This document shows, in pieces, positions 47,439 through 58,519 of a stretch of 64,000 nt of DNA. The notes beneath the pieces are model-generated. The model saw nothing but the letters and a program-made list of their open reading frames with translations, did not search any database and was not told the origin of the DNA. The position numbers and the translations under genes were made by a program. The stretch lies in assembly GCA_010405405.1 (NCBI GenBank), contig MU004244.1:437895-501894 (forward strand). The letters are read 5' to 3'. Source of the DNA: Microthyrium microscopicum (Eukaryota; Ascomycota; Dothideomycetes; Microthyriales; Microthyriaceae). How positions within the stretch are numbered: position 1 is the stretch's first letter; each line of letters opens with the position of its first letter.

Positions 47439-49020
47439 TAGCAAGTATTAACTAGCTTAATCTAATCTTTATTTAGCTTTTTATTACTTTACCTAAATAG
47501 TATTTTAAGCCTTTAGATTTCTTTTATATAATATAAAGAGGCTCTAAGATTCTATATAAGAATCTAATATTATTCTAAAACTAAGGGTTCTTTATTAGCC
47601 TAAAAATAGACTTATTTTTAGCCTACGTAGCTATAGAATCTCCTAGTACTATTATATAATAAGTAAAAGTATTAAATACTAGTTTGCTTTATTAAAGGGA
47701 CTAAATAATACTAAATTAAAACCTCTAGTAGGTAATAATTAATAATCTAATACTATAAATTCTATCTATAAGCTTCTAGCGTTAAAACTTATAAAGTTAT
47801 CTAAAATATAGCTTCCTAACTTTAAACTAGATAGTAAGCTTAGTAACTTTTAATAAAATAGCTTCTAGAATAAGAATATCTTCTAAAATATCTTTTATAA
47901 GAAGCTAAAGACTATAAGAGTTATAGAGTATAAAAGAATACTTCTTAAAAGCTTCTTAAGAGTGTTTTTAAAGTATATATATTACTAATTATATAGTAGA
48001 ATATATATTAGAGCTAATTAAATTAATACGTATAAGATCTCTTTTTATTTACTTCTTTAAGGCGTATAATAAATATATTATTAATATAGCTATAGTAGCG
48101 TATTCTCTACCTAAATTAATAACTTTAAGATAAAAAGAACTTAGTAATAATACTATAATATAGAAATTAGCTATTTATTAACCTACGCGATTAGAACTCT
48201 TATCTAGAAAGAAGTTTAAGAAAGGTTAGTTCTTTAGAATCGCTTAAAGCTTTAGAAGATCCTTATTATAGACGTCCTTAATAAGAGCTAGTATTTAGCC
48301 TCTTTATAAAGATATATAAGTAAGAATATCTACTAATTACGTACTTTTAACTTTATACGTATAGGTTATAGAATAGTATATTTTGTTATAGCTATTTAAA
48401 GAAAGTACTTTATAAACTATCCTTCTAGTATAATATTTATCTTATTAAATTTACTTTTAAGTACGTAAAACTACTATAATACCCTAAATTATTATAGATA
48501 TAGGTTAAGCTACTAGAAAATAGCCCTCTAAGTAAGAATATACTTTAAAACGACCTAGATCTTAATTAAGATTAAGAGAATAGTAAAGATAGCAATAATA
48601 ATTAATTTTAGTAAGATTATCTTTTAGAAATAATATTTAATATTATAGAATATCTACCTTCTCTTATAGAGTTTAATTTAGCCTTTTATAGCGTAATATA
48701 ATAAAAATAGATAAAAAAATTATTAAAAAATTATAATGTTTCTAAAGGTAGATTAGACTTATAATTATGCTTTAAATTATAAAAAGATTAGTACTATTAT
48801 ATAAAGCTTAATAAGAAGAATACGTAGATATTAAAAAAACTTTATTTTAGGACCTAAATACTATTATAATTATTTAGTAATATTAATATTAATCTCTTTA
48901 AAGTTATTATAGTATAAAAAAAGAAAGGAAGATTAGGACTAGAATAGCGCTAGCACTAATAAAGCTATGAAGATCTAATAATCGTTACGTATCCTCTTAT
49001 TATACTAATTAGATATCTTA
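47439..49020. other. RIP-damaged AT-rich DNA right of the Gypsy element
   Basis: This has the same TpA-rich, CpA-poor composition as the left flank and no frame of 60 codons until the edge. No domain could be read. Normal composition resumes at about 49050-49080, next to the inverted repeat at 49024-49085. Confidence 0.6.
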
Positions 49021-49023
49021 CTC

Positions 49024-49085
49024 TACGCGGATTTAGAGTTCCTATATTATATATAGAAACTCTGTCGATTAAGGAACTCCGCGTA
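49024..49085. repeat. Imperfect inverted repeat at the edge of the AT-rich block
   Basis: The left arm TACGCGGATTTAGAGTTCC (49024-49042) pairs with the right arm GGAACTCCGCGTAA (49072-49085), apart from an extra 5 nt in the left arm. Between them lies a palindromic TATATTATATATA. This could be the terminus of a small inverted-repeat transposon or a relic hairpin. Confidence 0.55.
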
Positions 49086-49411
49086 AGTGCCTTAATCTGC
49101 ATCACTAGAGCGAGCTTGGTCCCCTGCCTCTTTCTGGTCACAAAATCCACATTACGTCAGTCCGTCAACAAACGCCTCGCCTGTCATTGAACTTTATACT
49201 CCATTGACTTTCATAATTATAGATACTGAAAATATAGAGACAAAGCTATGAAGAGAAATGTTTGAGATCTCGGGCACTTATAGCCGCGAGTCTATGCTAT
49301 GAACAGTAGTACCATAAACCATAATGCTAGTAGTATCCTCCAACTCCATGTCCTAATATTGAACGTTGACACCTATCCAAATATGAACGGATCCGAAATG
49401 TATCTACATGA
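49086..49411. other. Intergenic between AT-rich block and esterase gene
   Basis: Normal composition; no gene seen. It lies downstream of the minus-strand esterase gene and includes its presumed 3' region. Confidence 0.45.
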
Positions 49412-50539
49412 TCATGCCAATAGTCGCTTCATCTCCCTACAAGCTTTGGAATAATGGTCTTTGATCTCTTTCGGTTGCCGTATTGGATTAGGAGCCTTGT
49501 CAAACCCATGCGCTGCACCCTCCACCAAGAAATAATGAACCGTTTTATTGACCTCCTCGCGAAGTCTTTTTGTGAACTTAATAGCCTCATCGAGCAACAT
49601 ATCATATTCGCATGCGAAAATCATGATTTCTTGAGGCAGCCCAGCAAGTAAATGCCGTGGTGCGACTCCGGGACTCAAATATGGCTGCGACATGTCCATC
49701 GTTGGCGGCGACAAGTAAGAATCGTCAAATAGATCTGTAAACATTGCCGGCAATTGATGGATTTTCGGTGTTATCGATCGCTTTTCCTCTCGCGTGCGCG
49801 TATAATCGACAGGTGGATACCAGGCCACGACCACTTTGATGGAGATGCCTTTATTACTCTTTGTCAGGAACCGTCCTTCACTGATCGCTTTTTTCAATGG
49901 TGGTCGAAGTGCGCCAACAACGCTGTTTCGCCGATCTTCGCCAAAGGCACATTCGTCGTTGAGTTCTTCTTCGAGGCGTAGTGGTACTGTGAAGCACATG
50001 TTTGCGCCTGCTGAAAAGCCAGATACTGCGATACGATCTACATCGATGCCTAGCTCTGCTGCGTGTGCGACCAGATATAAAATCGAGTCTGCGCCGTCCT
50101 CTACGGCTGTCGGGAAAGCGTGTTCGGGAGCGAGCCGGTAATCGACAGAGACACAAATTGCATCGACTTCGCGCACGACAGTCTCACACCAGCGGGCATC
50201 GTCAGTTGCCTTGCCGAGCGTGAAGCCGCCTCCATGAAAGTTTACGACAACAGGCCAGGTGCGGCCGTCGAATCCTCCAGCGAAGCCTTTGATCTCCTTA
50301 TGCCAGTCTGCGGGGACGTAGAAGTGTAGTTTTATCTCGCCCTTTTTCTCAGCGACGGTTGTCTTGAAGGTCCGCACAAAATCTGGCTTTGCAGGTCGAG
50401 GAGAGGCGAACTTATGGAGGAACATGCCGATTTGCATGAGAAAACGCCAGATAACAGCCTGTGCGACGAGGACCCATCGTGGGCGTGGTTTGCGGGCAGC
50501 TTTTTGTTCGGGTTTATAGCTGTGGCGTCGGTCAACCAT
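49412..50539 (-). CDS. Alpha/beta hydrolase, hormone-sensitive-lipase type esterase
   Basis: The single exon encodes 375 aa with all marks of an HSL-family (type IV) serine esterase: oxyanion-hole HGGG at residues 102-105, nucleophile S176 in GFSAG, acid D313 in CEYDMLLDE and histidine H344 in GAAHGFD. The block SVDYRLAPEHAFP (131-143) is also characteristic. Residues 22-42 are hydrophobic and could anchor the protein to a membrane before the catalytic domain. The natural substrate cannot be told from sequence; short-chain carboxyl esters are usual for the family. It is the first gene to the right of the AT-rich block. Its catalytic residues are intact and no RIP mutations are evident in it. 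Confidence 0.92.
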   Translation of the reverse strand: MVDRRHSYKPEQKAARKPRPRWVLVAQAVIWRFLMQIGMFLHKFASPRPAKPDFVRTFKTTVAEKKGEIKLHFYVPADWHKEIKGFAGGFDGRTWPVVVNFHGGGFTLGKATDDARWCETVVREVDAICVSVDYRLAPEHAFPTAVEDGADSILYLVAHAAELGIDVDRIAVSGFSAGANMCFTVPLRLEEELNDECAFGEDRRNSVVGALRPPLKKAISEGRFLTKSNKGISIKVVVAWYPPVDYTRTREEKRSITPKIHQLPAMFTDLFDDSYLSPPTMDMSQPYLSPGVAPRHLLAGLPQEIMIFACEYDMLLDEAIKFTKRLREEVNKTVHYFLVEGAAHGFDKAPNPIRQPKEIKDHYSKACREMKRLLA

Positions 50540-51348
50540 GATGGACTAGGAGGAAGGGGGTCGAATGTTGGAAGAGAGAAATGTATGATAGGTCTGAGGA
50601 AGTGGATTGTTGGGTTGGTGTGCAAGCTGGCTGGAGAAGAAGATCGGAAGCGGTCCTTGTCGCAGATTTTCCATGATGTCACCGAGGCCTCTTTCGGCCA
50701 ATCTATCCATCCTTATGCCTCACTTTTACTGTACCAAAACATGCAAAGTCACTAATAAAAGTATACTACATTATTGTAAAATTGCCCAGGTATAAAATCA
50801 GCATTATTACCTACTAGCTTACGCGGTGCGTAATGCTGCAAGTACTGGATGGCTGGAGTCTAGACAGCATAATCTCCGATGTAATCACCACCGCTAAAAT
50901 GGCTTCCGAAGCTCATCGTGACTTTGGGACCTAAGAACTGCACCTGATAAGTCCCTATGGCCACTCGTCTCATCATTCTTGGCCCCTCGTCTATCAACAA
51001 CCAGAGTGGCGATGGCATGATGCTCTAGCATCAAGCCAAGAGCCAGATAAGAGATAGATGAAGCACAGGAAAGGCATATTATATTGAAACCACCGCATAA
51101 GCGATAGGATCTGTAATTGAAAGTATTGAATAGTACGGAGTAAGAGGTAAACTCCTAGTCAAGCCAAGTAATTAGCTAAATGGGTATAAAGGCAGAGTCA
51201 ACGCCAGCTATCCCAGCCATGCCCTCTGTAATGCGGTTTCCGATAGTGACTATCCGCGCCGAAAGATATCAATGTTGACGAACAAACGCCAATGCCAGCT
51301 GCTAAAGTTGTATACACATGAAGAAACACAAAAAATAATGCAGTGTCC
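50540..51348. other. Intergenic, esterase promoter region
   Basis: About 800 bases without a supported gene. The first part is upstream of the minus-strand esterase; the frame at 50414-50755 is an antisense overlap of its 5' end. No distinct element was seen. Confidence 0.45.
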
Positions 51349-51918
51349 TCAGACAAATTCGTACTCTTCCTCTTCAGCGGTGGCAAACTTGCCCTTCTTG
51401 CCAGCATTGGTCATCATGGCCTCGCCTTCAGAGTCGAGAACTTCGTACTCATCGCGGACAAGCTTATCGGTTTCCTTACTCTCGAATCGATCGACCGCGG
51501 CTTCAAGTGCTGCCGAGAGCACTTGACTTCCGTGACTTGGTCCTCGTTTGGCATCGAAGGAGTAGTGTACATCGGCATCTGGTGCAACGGCTGGGGTAGT
51601 TTGCTCTTCGACCTCGTCAGAAGACGAATCCGTAAGGGCCTCTTGACGGTCGGCTACGATGGCTGGCCGAACTAGGCCTTTGGCAGACTGGCCCTTTGCG
51701 TTCTTGCGGTTGAGTGGTCTAAGAGGCCGTGTTAGGCTAGGCTTCTTTACAAGATGTTTGGAATCATACTTTGGTTCAGGCTTACGAGGGACAGATCGCC
51801 CCTTGGACATGATTTCACCATGCTCCCATTTGTGTTGGCGATCAGCCGCTCGCTTGTAATCTTTGGAGTTGGAGCGAATGTCCTGGGTAAGAACAACGGA
51901 GCTGACGGGAGTAGACAT
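51349..51918 (-). CDS. Conserved fungal hypothetical protein
   Basis: The single exon encodes 189 aa. The N-terminal 95 residues are basic (many Lys/Arg/Pro, e.g. SVPRKPEPKYDSKHLVKKP). The C-terminal part is acidic with a segment that looks conserved among filamentous fungi: SFDAKRGPSHGSQVLSAALE, then AVDRFESKETDKLVRDEYEV, ending EEEEYEFV. There are no membrane segments and no catalytic motif. The function is unknown to me. The charge split suggests an interaction adaptor, but this is inference. Confidence 0.75.
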   Translation of the reverse strand: MSTPVSSVVLTQDIRSNSKDYKRAADRQHKWEHGEIMSKGRSVPRKPEPKYDSKHLVKKPSLTRPLRPLNRKNAKGQSAKGLVRPAIVADRQEALTDSSSDEVEEQTTPAVAPDADVHYSFDAKRGPSHGSQVLSAALEAAVDRFESKETDKLVRDEYEVLDSEGEAMMTNAGKKGKFATAEEEEYEFV

Positions 51919-53494
51919 GAGGATAGAGTTCTTGGAGTCGGGGAGATGTGCTGTAGCCGAGAGTATCTCGGAAGAGGATTGGTTGGATATGAGGAGTAGA
52001 GAGACACAAAGGAGCCTGTCCGTTATCTTTATACTCGGCGAATATGGGTCCTATGACTAAGGATTGTTTCTTGAGGGTATATCAGAGGAGGATCAAAGAG
52101 CAGGTGAATGGAATAGGTTGGAAGGTGAGCTGAGGCGATGCAATAGGTACTGAGTCACTGTGGTCAGTGATGAAGGAAGCGAGTCCTGACTGGGGCGTCA
52201 AAGCGGTCTTTAAGGTTGGCTGGAGAAAACAAAGCCGATGAGATAGGCTGCACACCTGATGCAATCAAAGGATCCTATTAGGTGAAGCGTTGGGGCACGG
52301 GGAAAGATAGACCGCGTGGAGGATAAGAACACGCTATTTGAAGCTCCAAACATAGGACAAGGTCGGAGCTTCAACCCTGCCCCCCAGTCAAACCTTACGG
52401 CGGCCTGCAGGTATCATTGACAAAGTGGGGATAGCACTCAGCAGGAACCAAGAAAGATGCATATAGTTGCTGAACAACAAAGGCGCAATGCCGTCAGCCT
52501 TGGTCCACGTCTTGCCATCGCAATAGCTAGCCGCCAGCGCGGTGTCCCAGAGCGGTAGCCATCTAAGCGTCACAACCTCGACATGCGGGGTTTCTAGAAG
52601 CTGCTAGAGAATAGAGATGTGCCAAATGAGCCGTGTTGCAGATTGGTTCCAAAGCAAAGACACGGCGAGGCATATCACAGTCATCAGACGGTGACTTGCG
52701 GTAGATGACGGAATGATTCAGATGGCTCAGCCTTTTGATGATTTGAGCAGGTGTGACACAACCTTGGAATTGCAAGTCCGCATCAGACACGAGCCAAGCC
52801 TCGGCTTATCCATGTATGGAATCATTCATGGACCTGGGGGCCTTCCAATTGGTTCAGGCGGATGTGGCGCAGTATCGTAATCAGCCACATCTCTTTGGTG
52901 TGACTCCGTTATCTTCCCCTCTTTTGCTCAGTCCGGAGACTTTGTTTGAATGCGTTTTCATTGAAAGAGTCTGAAGAGACTCTATTGAGAGTCGAGAACA
53001 GACTCATGGTTCCATTGTTCTTTCAAGCTGGCTTCTCTCCATTCTTGGTCTTGGAGGTGAGTTTGTCCCAAGTGCTTAGTGGAGCAATCCGCATCATTGC
53101 CAGCATCCGATTTGTTCCGTTGCTTTTGTCCTTGGATGCAGTGACGCGCGCAGAATAACGCTGTGTGACTTGTTCTCATATCGGCCCCGCTCGTGTATGC
53201 TTGCCATGCCGTAATTCTTGATCGAGATTGGTCCATCATCAAACATCTGTAATGACGAGGGTATTTGGTACCCATTATCTTCAAACAGCCAGACAGCCCA
53301 CAAGCCCTTCGGCCGAGCACGTCGCGCTGCCTGTTGGTGCCCATCGTGGATAGTCTTATTGTTGGCTGATTGATGCAGATGTCTTGAACGATACACCATA
53401 TAATGGTAATCCTAGCTTTTTAACACCCTTGATTGATTCCATGGTCCAGCGATGGGTTGCGATAGCGATAATTCCTGGGTTCCCTGTTTGAACT
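51919..53494. other. Intergenic, no gene supported
   Basis: About 1.6 kb carries only frames of 60-120 codons with no family resemblance, on both strands (for example 52563-52790 minus and 52982-53344 minus). Splice-aware inspection found no coherent product. Composition is normal. Confidence 0.4.
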
Positions 53495-54089
53495 TCATGA
53501 TTCCTGCTCTTGTGCCATCTCGGCTTCTTCGCTTGGGAGGAGTTCCGGAAACCAGCCATATTCACCAAAGTTGACACTGTATTCACCCATAGCATCTTGA
53601 CTGACTTCTACTCCTTCTTGTCCAAGAGCATCAGCCTGCCGCCGTTGGCTTCCTGGCCCGCTGTATTCGATGAGCATGCGAATTAAAGTGCTTAGGGGAG
53701 AACAAACCGCGGGCTGATGCTTCCTTTCGCATTAACAACACGTTGCCATGGTACTGAGCTCTCGTTGAATCGAAGATTTGCGTCCGATGGTAGATTCTTG
53801 AGAGCGGTTCCGACGCCTCTGTTGTTGATTGTTTAGTTTGGGTTTCCAAATTTGGCCAAAGGTGCTGATTTACCTTGGATATTCAGCTGTCGAGGTTAGA
53901 AACATCATTACTCAACAGAAAAGGATGGCATACGACGTCCAATTAGTCTAGCAATGTGTCCATAGGTTGTAACCTGCTCCAAGTCAGGCATTTAGCCTAT
54001 CGAGGTTGGGTTGCTCAAATAATAACCTTTCCATAAGGAACTTCCTGAATAGCCTCATACACCGAAGCATAGAATCGATCCTTCTCCAT
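53495..54089 (-). CDS. ATL1: Alkyltransferase-like protein (ATL, Atl1-type) with Trp in place of catalytic Cys
   Basis: ATL proteins bind O6-alkylguanine and flip the base like MGMT, but cannot transfer the alkyl group; they hand the lesion to nucleotide excision repair. Five exons are read: 54089-54027, 53973-53934, 53886-53874 (only 13 nt), 53818-53708 and 53660-53495, giving 130 aa. Key blocks: EVPYGKVTTYGHIARLIGRP (across exons 1-3), GVGTALKNLP, VPWQRVVNAKGSISPRG and, near the end, YSVNFGEYGWFPELLP. The active site reads Pro-Trp-Gln-Arg where MGMT has Pro-Cys-His-Arg, which defines the ATL class. All junctions are GT-AG and the frame closes only when the 13-nt exon is included. Confident from motif order although no exon is a long open frame. 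Confidence 0.92.
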
Positions 54090-54672
54090 AGTCTTGGGAT
54101 CGTCGTCCGGGAGCTGGACCTCAATCAGATATCGACCAATTTCGTAGGTAAAGTCCAAGGATCCTAAATCATGGTGATGGGGTTGAAAGTTGAGGGAAAA
54201 GAAGCAAAAAGTTCTGATGAAAAATTAAGTGGGTGCATCGTGAGGCTTATTAAGCCATGTCATCCTAGATCGACTTCTACCTTCAAATCTCTCTGAGTGT
54301 CGCCGTTGCTATGTACTGTATATATCTTACAATAATGAGCTAATCATATGCAAGTTTCTCTCTGAGCATCAGATCTAAATCTATCAGGCAAATAAAATAT
54401 TAAACATAGGCTGCTGCGCTGCACGAAAAGCGAGAACTCAAGATTGGTGAGAGTACAACTCCCAGGTAAAGGTGCAAGGCTCAAGCTGTTGACCAGAGCT
54501 TGACAACCACCACGCGGCGCGTTCCACTTGAACACTCTTCCATCACCCCACCAAAACCTTCAATTCCTCCAGCTACTCTATTGCATTCTTCGATCGAACC
54601 TTCATCACGTTAATTGAATCCATCACACTCATCGTTCGCATACCTGGTTCATCATCAATCCTCACCGCCAAC
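54090..54672. promoter_or_regulatory. Divergent promoter region between ATL1 and ARP8
   Basis: ATL1 reads left from 54089 and ARP8 right from 54673. The ATL1 frame stays open for a short distance upstream of its ATG without another start. No specific operator was identified. Confidence 0.5.
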
Positions 54673-56960
54673 ATGGCCGGGAAGCCCAAGGGGAAGTCTG
54701 GCAAAGCTCAGCAACGAGAGGAAGGACTAGAGAAAACAGACAACAATTTGCCACTAACATCATGGCCTCAAGTGCCTATGATCAATCAAAAGAACTACTA
54801 CACCGAATACCTCAAACGCGAAGACCAATACCTAGCCTACCGAACCCTACAAGAAGAGAACACAAATCGCATGGTCCGAGAAGCACGAGATAAAGATCGC
54901 GCATTAGCTCAAGGCAATGGAGTGCCCATGGCGAACGGCAATGGTGCCGCAGACAATGATGAGGACATGATGGACGTAGATGATTCTTCGGAAATTCATG
55001 GCTCCAAGATCATTGTCATTCACCCTGGTAGTCAAAATCTTCGCATAGGTTTCGCCAACGATGCCATACCAAAGACGGTACCTATGGTTGTTGCTCGGAG
55101 ATGGAAGGAGAACGAGTCTGAAGAGAATGGTGGTGAGCCTTTACCCAAGCGAGTCAAGATAGATGGCGAAGTTCCTGAGGAACCGGAGAAGCAGTTTGGC
55201 GAAGAAGTAAGACAGCTCCTTTAATTCTTAAATCCATACTGACCCATTCCAGTTTGCTTCAATGTGCAATACTCTCTCCGCGGACCTCAAAGCTCGATTA
55301 CGATACAAGAAGATCCGATTGATGCCAAACTCAAAGGAATTGGTGGTCAATTACAACCGAAGATCAACACCAGAGATGATCACAGAGCACAACGACCCAC
55401 ATAGGATCGAATGGACCGAGATTCCAGCCCGTAATCCCCCAGACTGTATCACCGGTGCAGCTGCTCTCCGAATACCTGAAAACTCAAAACCACGATACAA
55501 GCTTTTCTGGCCCATAAAAAACGGATGGCTAAACGAGAAGGATTATAAGCAAAAGAACATGGTCTTGAATGATTACTTCCTAGTCATTGAAGACGCTATG
55601 AAAAAAGAGCTCGGAGTGACCCGCAAGAAGGATTTGCAGCAATATAGCTGTGTCTTTGTCATACCAGATCTCTACGAAAAAGTACTTGTCCAAACCGCCC
55701 TAGAGGAGTTCATGCGAGACTTTGGCTTCAGGCGCATCTGCTTTATGCAAGAGTCTTTAGCTGCCAGCTTCGGCGCAAGCTACACCATGACGTGTATTGT
55801 CGATGTTGGCGCAGAAAAGACTTCAATATGCTGTGTTGAGGACGGCATGTGTATTGAGGATTCTCGTATCAACATGAAGTATGGCGGCCGAGATGTCACA
55901 GAATTCTACATCAAAAAGCTCATCCACTCACATTTTCCTTACTCCGATATCAACCTCAAGAGAAGATATGATTTTCTCCTGGCAGAGGAATTGAAGCAAA
56001 AGTTCCTCAGCATGAACGAAACCGATGTTGTTGGTAACACCTACGAATTCCATCTAAGAGCAGCTGGACAAGACACCCGCAAATACAGCTTCCGTGTCTA
56101 CGATGAAATCATACTTCCGGGAATAGTACGTATATTCAATTCGCATTTTTGACAGTCAACTAATAACTATCAAGGGGTATTTCGATCCAAGCAGATTCAA
56201 TTTTGAAGGCAAACTCGACGGCCGACGCTCCATAGTCGACCGCTCCTACGACCTCTACGATAACTCTCCCAACGACCCAACCTCCGCTGCGCAAGCTATG
56301 GTCCTCCAATGGGCCACCCAAAACATCCCCTCTGCCACCATCCAGGTCGCCGAATCCTCCACAAAGCCCACTGCTACTCCAGCCATTACCGCCACTCCCC
56401 AACGCGACCGGCCACTCAACCTCCTCAGCCGCCTGCAGGAAATGGATGGCACTCCACGATCTTCGGCAGCTAACTCGCCTGCCCCGGAAGGCACACCTCA
56501 ACCCCGGCAAGGCTCTCCCTCTGGTGATGCCACAGGCGCAAATGGTACACGCCCAGAACCCATCGACGACCGTCTGCGCATCGCGGAAGAAAGCGATCGC
56601 ATTTTGCCAATCATGCCCCTTGACGAAGCAATCATCGTGTCAATTCGGCAAGCGGCGCGCTCTGACGACCGCAAGATGCGTGACTTTCTCGGCGGTGTCA
56701 TGCTCGTTGGCGGTGGATGCAAGATGCCAGGCTTTAATACATTCTTGGAGGACAGACTACGCACGATATTGCCAGGAATGGCGAAGGAGATCATGGTGGG
56801 ATTGCCACCGCGGGAGCTGGATCAGCAATTGGTGGCATGGAAGGGAGGCAGTGTGTTTGGCCGACTGTCATCCAGTGGAAATGATAGTTGGGTTTATCAG
56901 AAGGAGTATGATATTTTGGGTAGTAAGTTGTTGGTGCAGAAACTCATGTTTGCGTATTAG
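54673..56960 (+). CDS. ARP8: Actin-related protein 8, INO80 chromatin remodelling complex subunit
   Basis: Arp8 works with Arp4 and nuclear actin on the HSA segment of Ino80, binding extranucleosomal DNA and histones. Three exons (54673-55206, 55253-56125, 56175-56960) encode about 730 aa. The N-terminus has the fungal Arp8 signature LTSWPQVPMINQKNYYTEYL after a Lys-rich start. The actin phosphate-1 region is IIVIHPGSQNLRIGFANDA (about 113-131). Exon 2 carries the core fold with CIVDVGAEKTSICCVEDGMC and NMKYGGRDVTEFY. Exon 3 holds a Pro/Ser/Thr-rich insertion, then LGGVMLVGGGCKMPGFNTFL and the C-terminus VYQKEYDILGSKLLVQKLMF. The reading frame is continuous through both introns. Its stop is 25 bp from the stop of the convergent SidA gene, so the transcripts almost certainly overlap. 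Confidence 0.95.
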
Positions 56961-56985
56961 AGACTAGGTTTTGATAGTCGAAAAA

Positions 56986-58519
56986 TCACTCGGCAGGCAA
57001 GGGATTGTCGAATATCGAGTGGACTAGTTCGCCGCCTCGGACTGCTAGGCCGCTTAGAAGTGTGTCGGAGAGCTGGTTGTTTGTCAATTGTTAATCGAAT
57101 CATGAAGTTAACGATTCTACTTACCCCGTGAGTTGCTTCGTTGCATCCTTGGAGCCATATTCCAGCATCTCTGCTGATCGACTGATTGTTCAGAACTAGT
57201 CGATAATCTTTGCCTACTGTCCATGGCTGGCCACTACGTGCCTCTAAAGACTCAAGATTCTTCAAAATGTCTTCGTGGCCATTGTGTCCATAACCTGTTG
57301 CAAGCACGACTAAGTCATATTCCACTGCTTCAAGGACACATTTCGAGAGCTCTCCTGGAGACTTCCAATTAAACTCCAGTCTTACCCGATCTGCTTCCCC
57401 TTGACGTACTTGAACTATACTCGCATTAGGCATTATTCGATGGGGCCATTCTTCCTCGCGGTCATATGCTAATCTCTGCATATACAACGTCTCATATACT
57501 TTCTCCAGTAGTTGAAGCCTCACCACGCCATAATTAGTGTTCTGGTGTGATCCATTAGTCGCATGTCGGATTTCCGGGTCAGCCTCATAAAAGGGACGTA
57601 TTCTTTCAGGATCGAATATCTCATTGACAAATGGTGAATCATCGCTAGGTCGCAAAGTGGAACCTCGTAAGAGAAGATGAGTCTTGGACTTTGGATATCT
57701 TGAATGTAAGTTGTCAAAGACTTCTGCGGCAGATTGACCACCGCCTACCACAGCGATTTTGTAGCTGCCGTTTGTGTCCTGCAACTGTCTGGAGACTTCC
57801 TGAGCATAGCGCGAGGAATGGATGATTCGAGCATTGTTATTGATTTGAAAAAGCTTGGGTATGGAGGGCTGGCCACCTATCGCGATCACTACATGTCTAG
57901 CTCGAAAAGTGGTTTCCTCGGCCATCTTAGTACTTCGAGCTGCTATTCGAAATCGCTCGATTGCGCCATCACTGCCATAAGAATCTGGGAAGACTTTGAG
58001 CACTTCCTGCCCGTACCGGACGTCATCCTCGAAATACTGAGCGCACCACTTTAGATAGTCCTGGAATTCCAGTCGTGCGGGAAGAAACGTATCCAGATTC
58101 GAAAACTGGATGATCCGCTTCTTTGTATGCAAATAATTCAGAAAAGTGAATCGAGACCTGGGGTTTCTCAGAGTTGCTAGATCTTTGATGAATGAGATTT
58201 GCATCCTGGTGCCTTCTAGTAACATTCCAGGATGCCAGGCAAAATGTTCTTGTTTCTCTAGAAATAGGATTCGTGGCTTTCTTGAGAGACCATGCAGTGC
58301 TTGACCATTTGTTTCTTCGAGAGCATCCTCGATCGCAATGGCAATTGACAGTGCGGCTGGGCCGAATCCGGCGACAATGAGGTCATAATCCTCTTGCTCG
58401 AGAGAATTTGAGGGCTGAGATGTTCCATTTGCTGTTTGTATACCATCAATGTTCGACCGGTCGTTTGATGGCATGTGCATGTCGACATTTCTTGTTGCAG
58501 CATGGCTATTGAGCACCAT
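56986..58519 (-). CDS. sidA: L-ornithine N5-monooxygenase (SidA), siderophore biosynthesis
   Basis: SidA hydroxylates ornithine with FAD, NADPH and oxygen, the first committed step toward hydroxamate siderophores. Two exons (58519-57125, 57072-56986) encode 493 aa, as in the family. The FAD site is GFGPAALSIA (about residues 51-60), the NADPH site VVGGGQSAAEVFDNL, and VLATGY is the usual C-terminal ATGY box. The stretch HPGMLLEGTRMQISFIKDLA is typical of N-hydroxylating monooxygenases. Splicing out the last intron restores the family ending GCNEATHGLSDTLLSGLAVR. An HGATAR-type word (CGATAA on the minus strand, 58599-58594) lies about 75 bp upstream of the ATG and could bind the iron-responsive GATA repressor, but one site is weak evidence. 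No siderophore NRPS or transporter is in the window. Confidence 0.95.

Noticed and set aside
37745-49020. The AT-rich block as a centromere candidate
   Set aside because: It can be explained by RIP-damaged retrotransposons; nothing in the sequence itself indicates centromere function.
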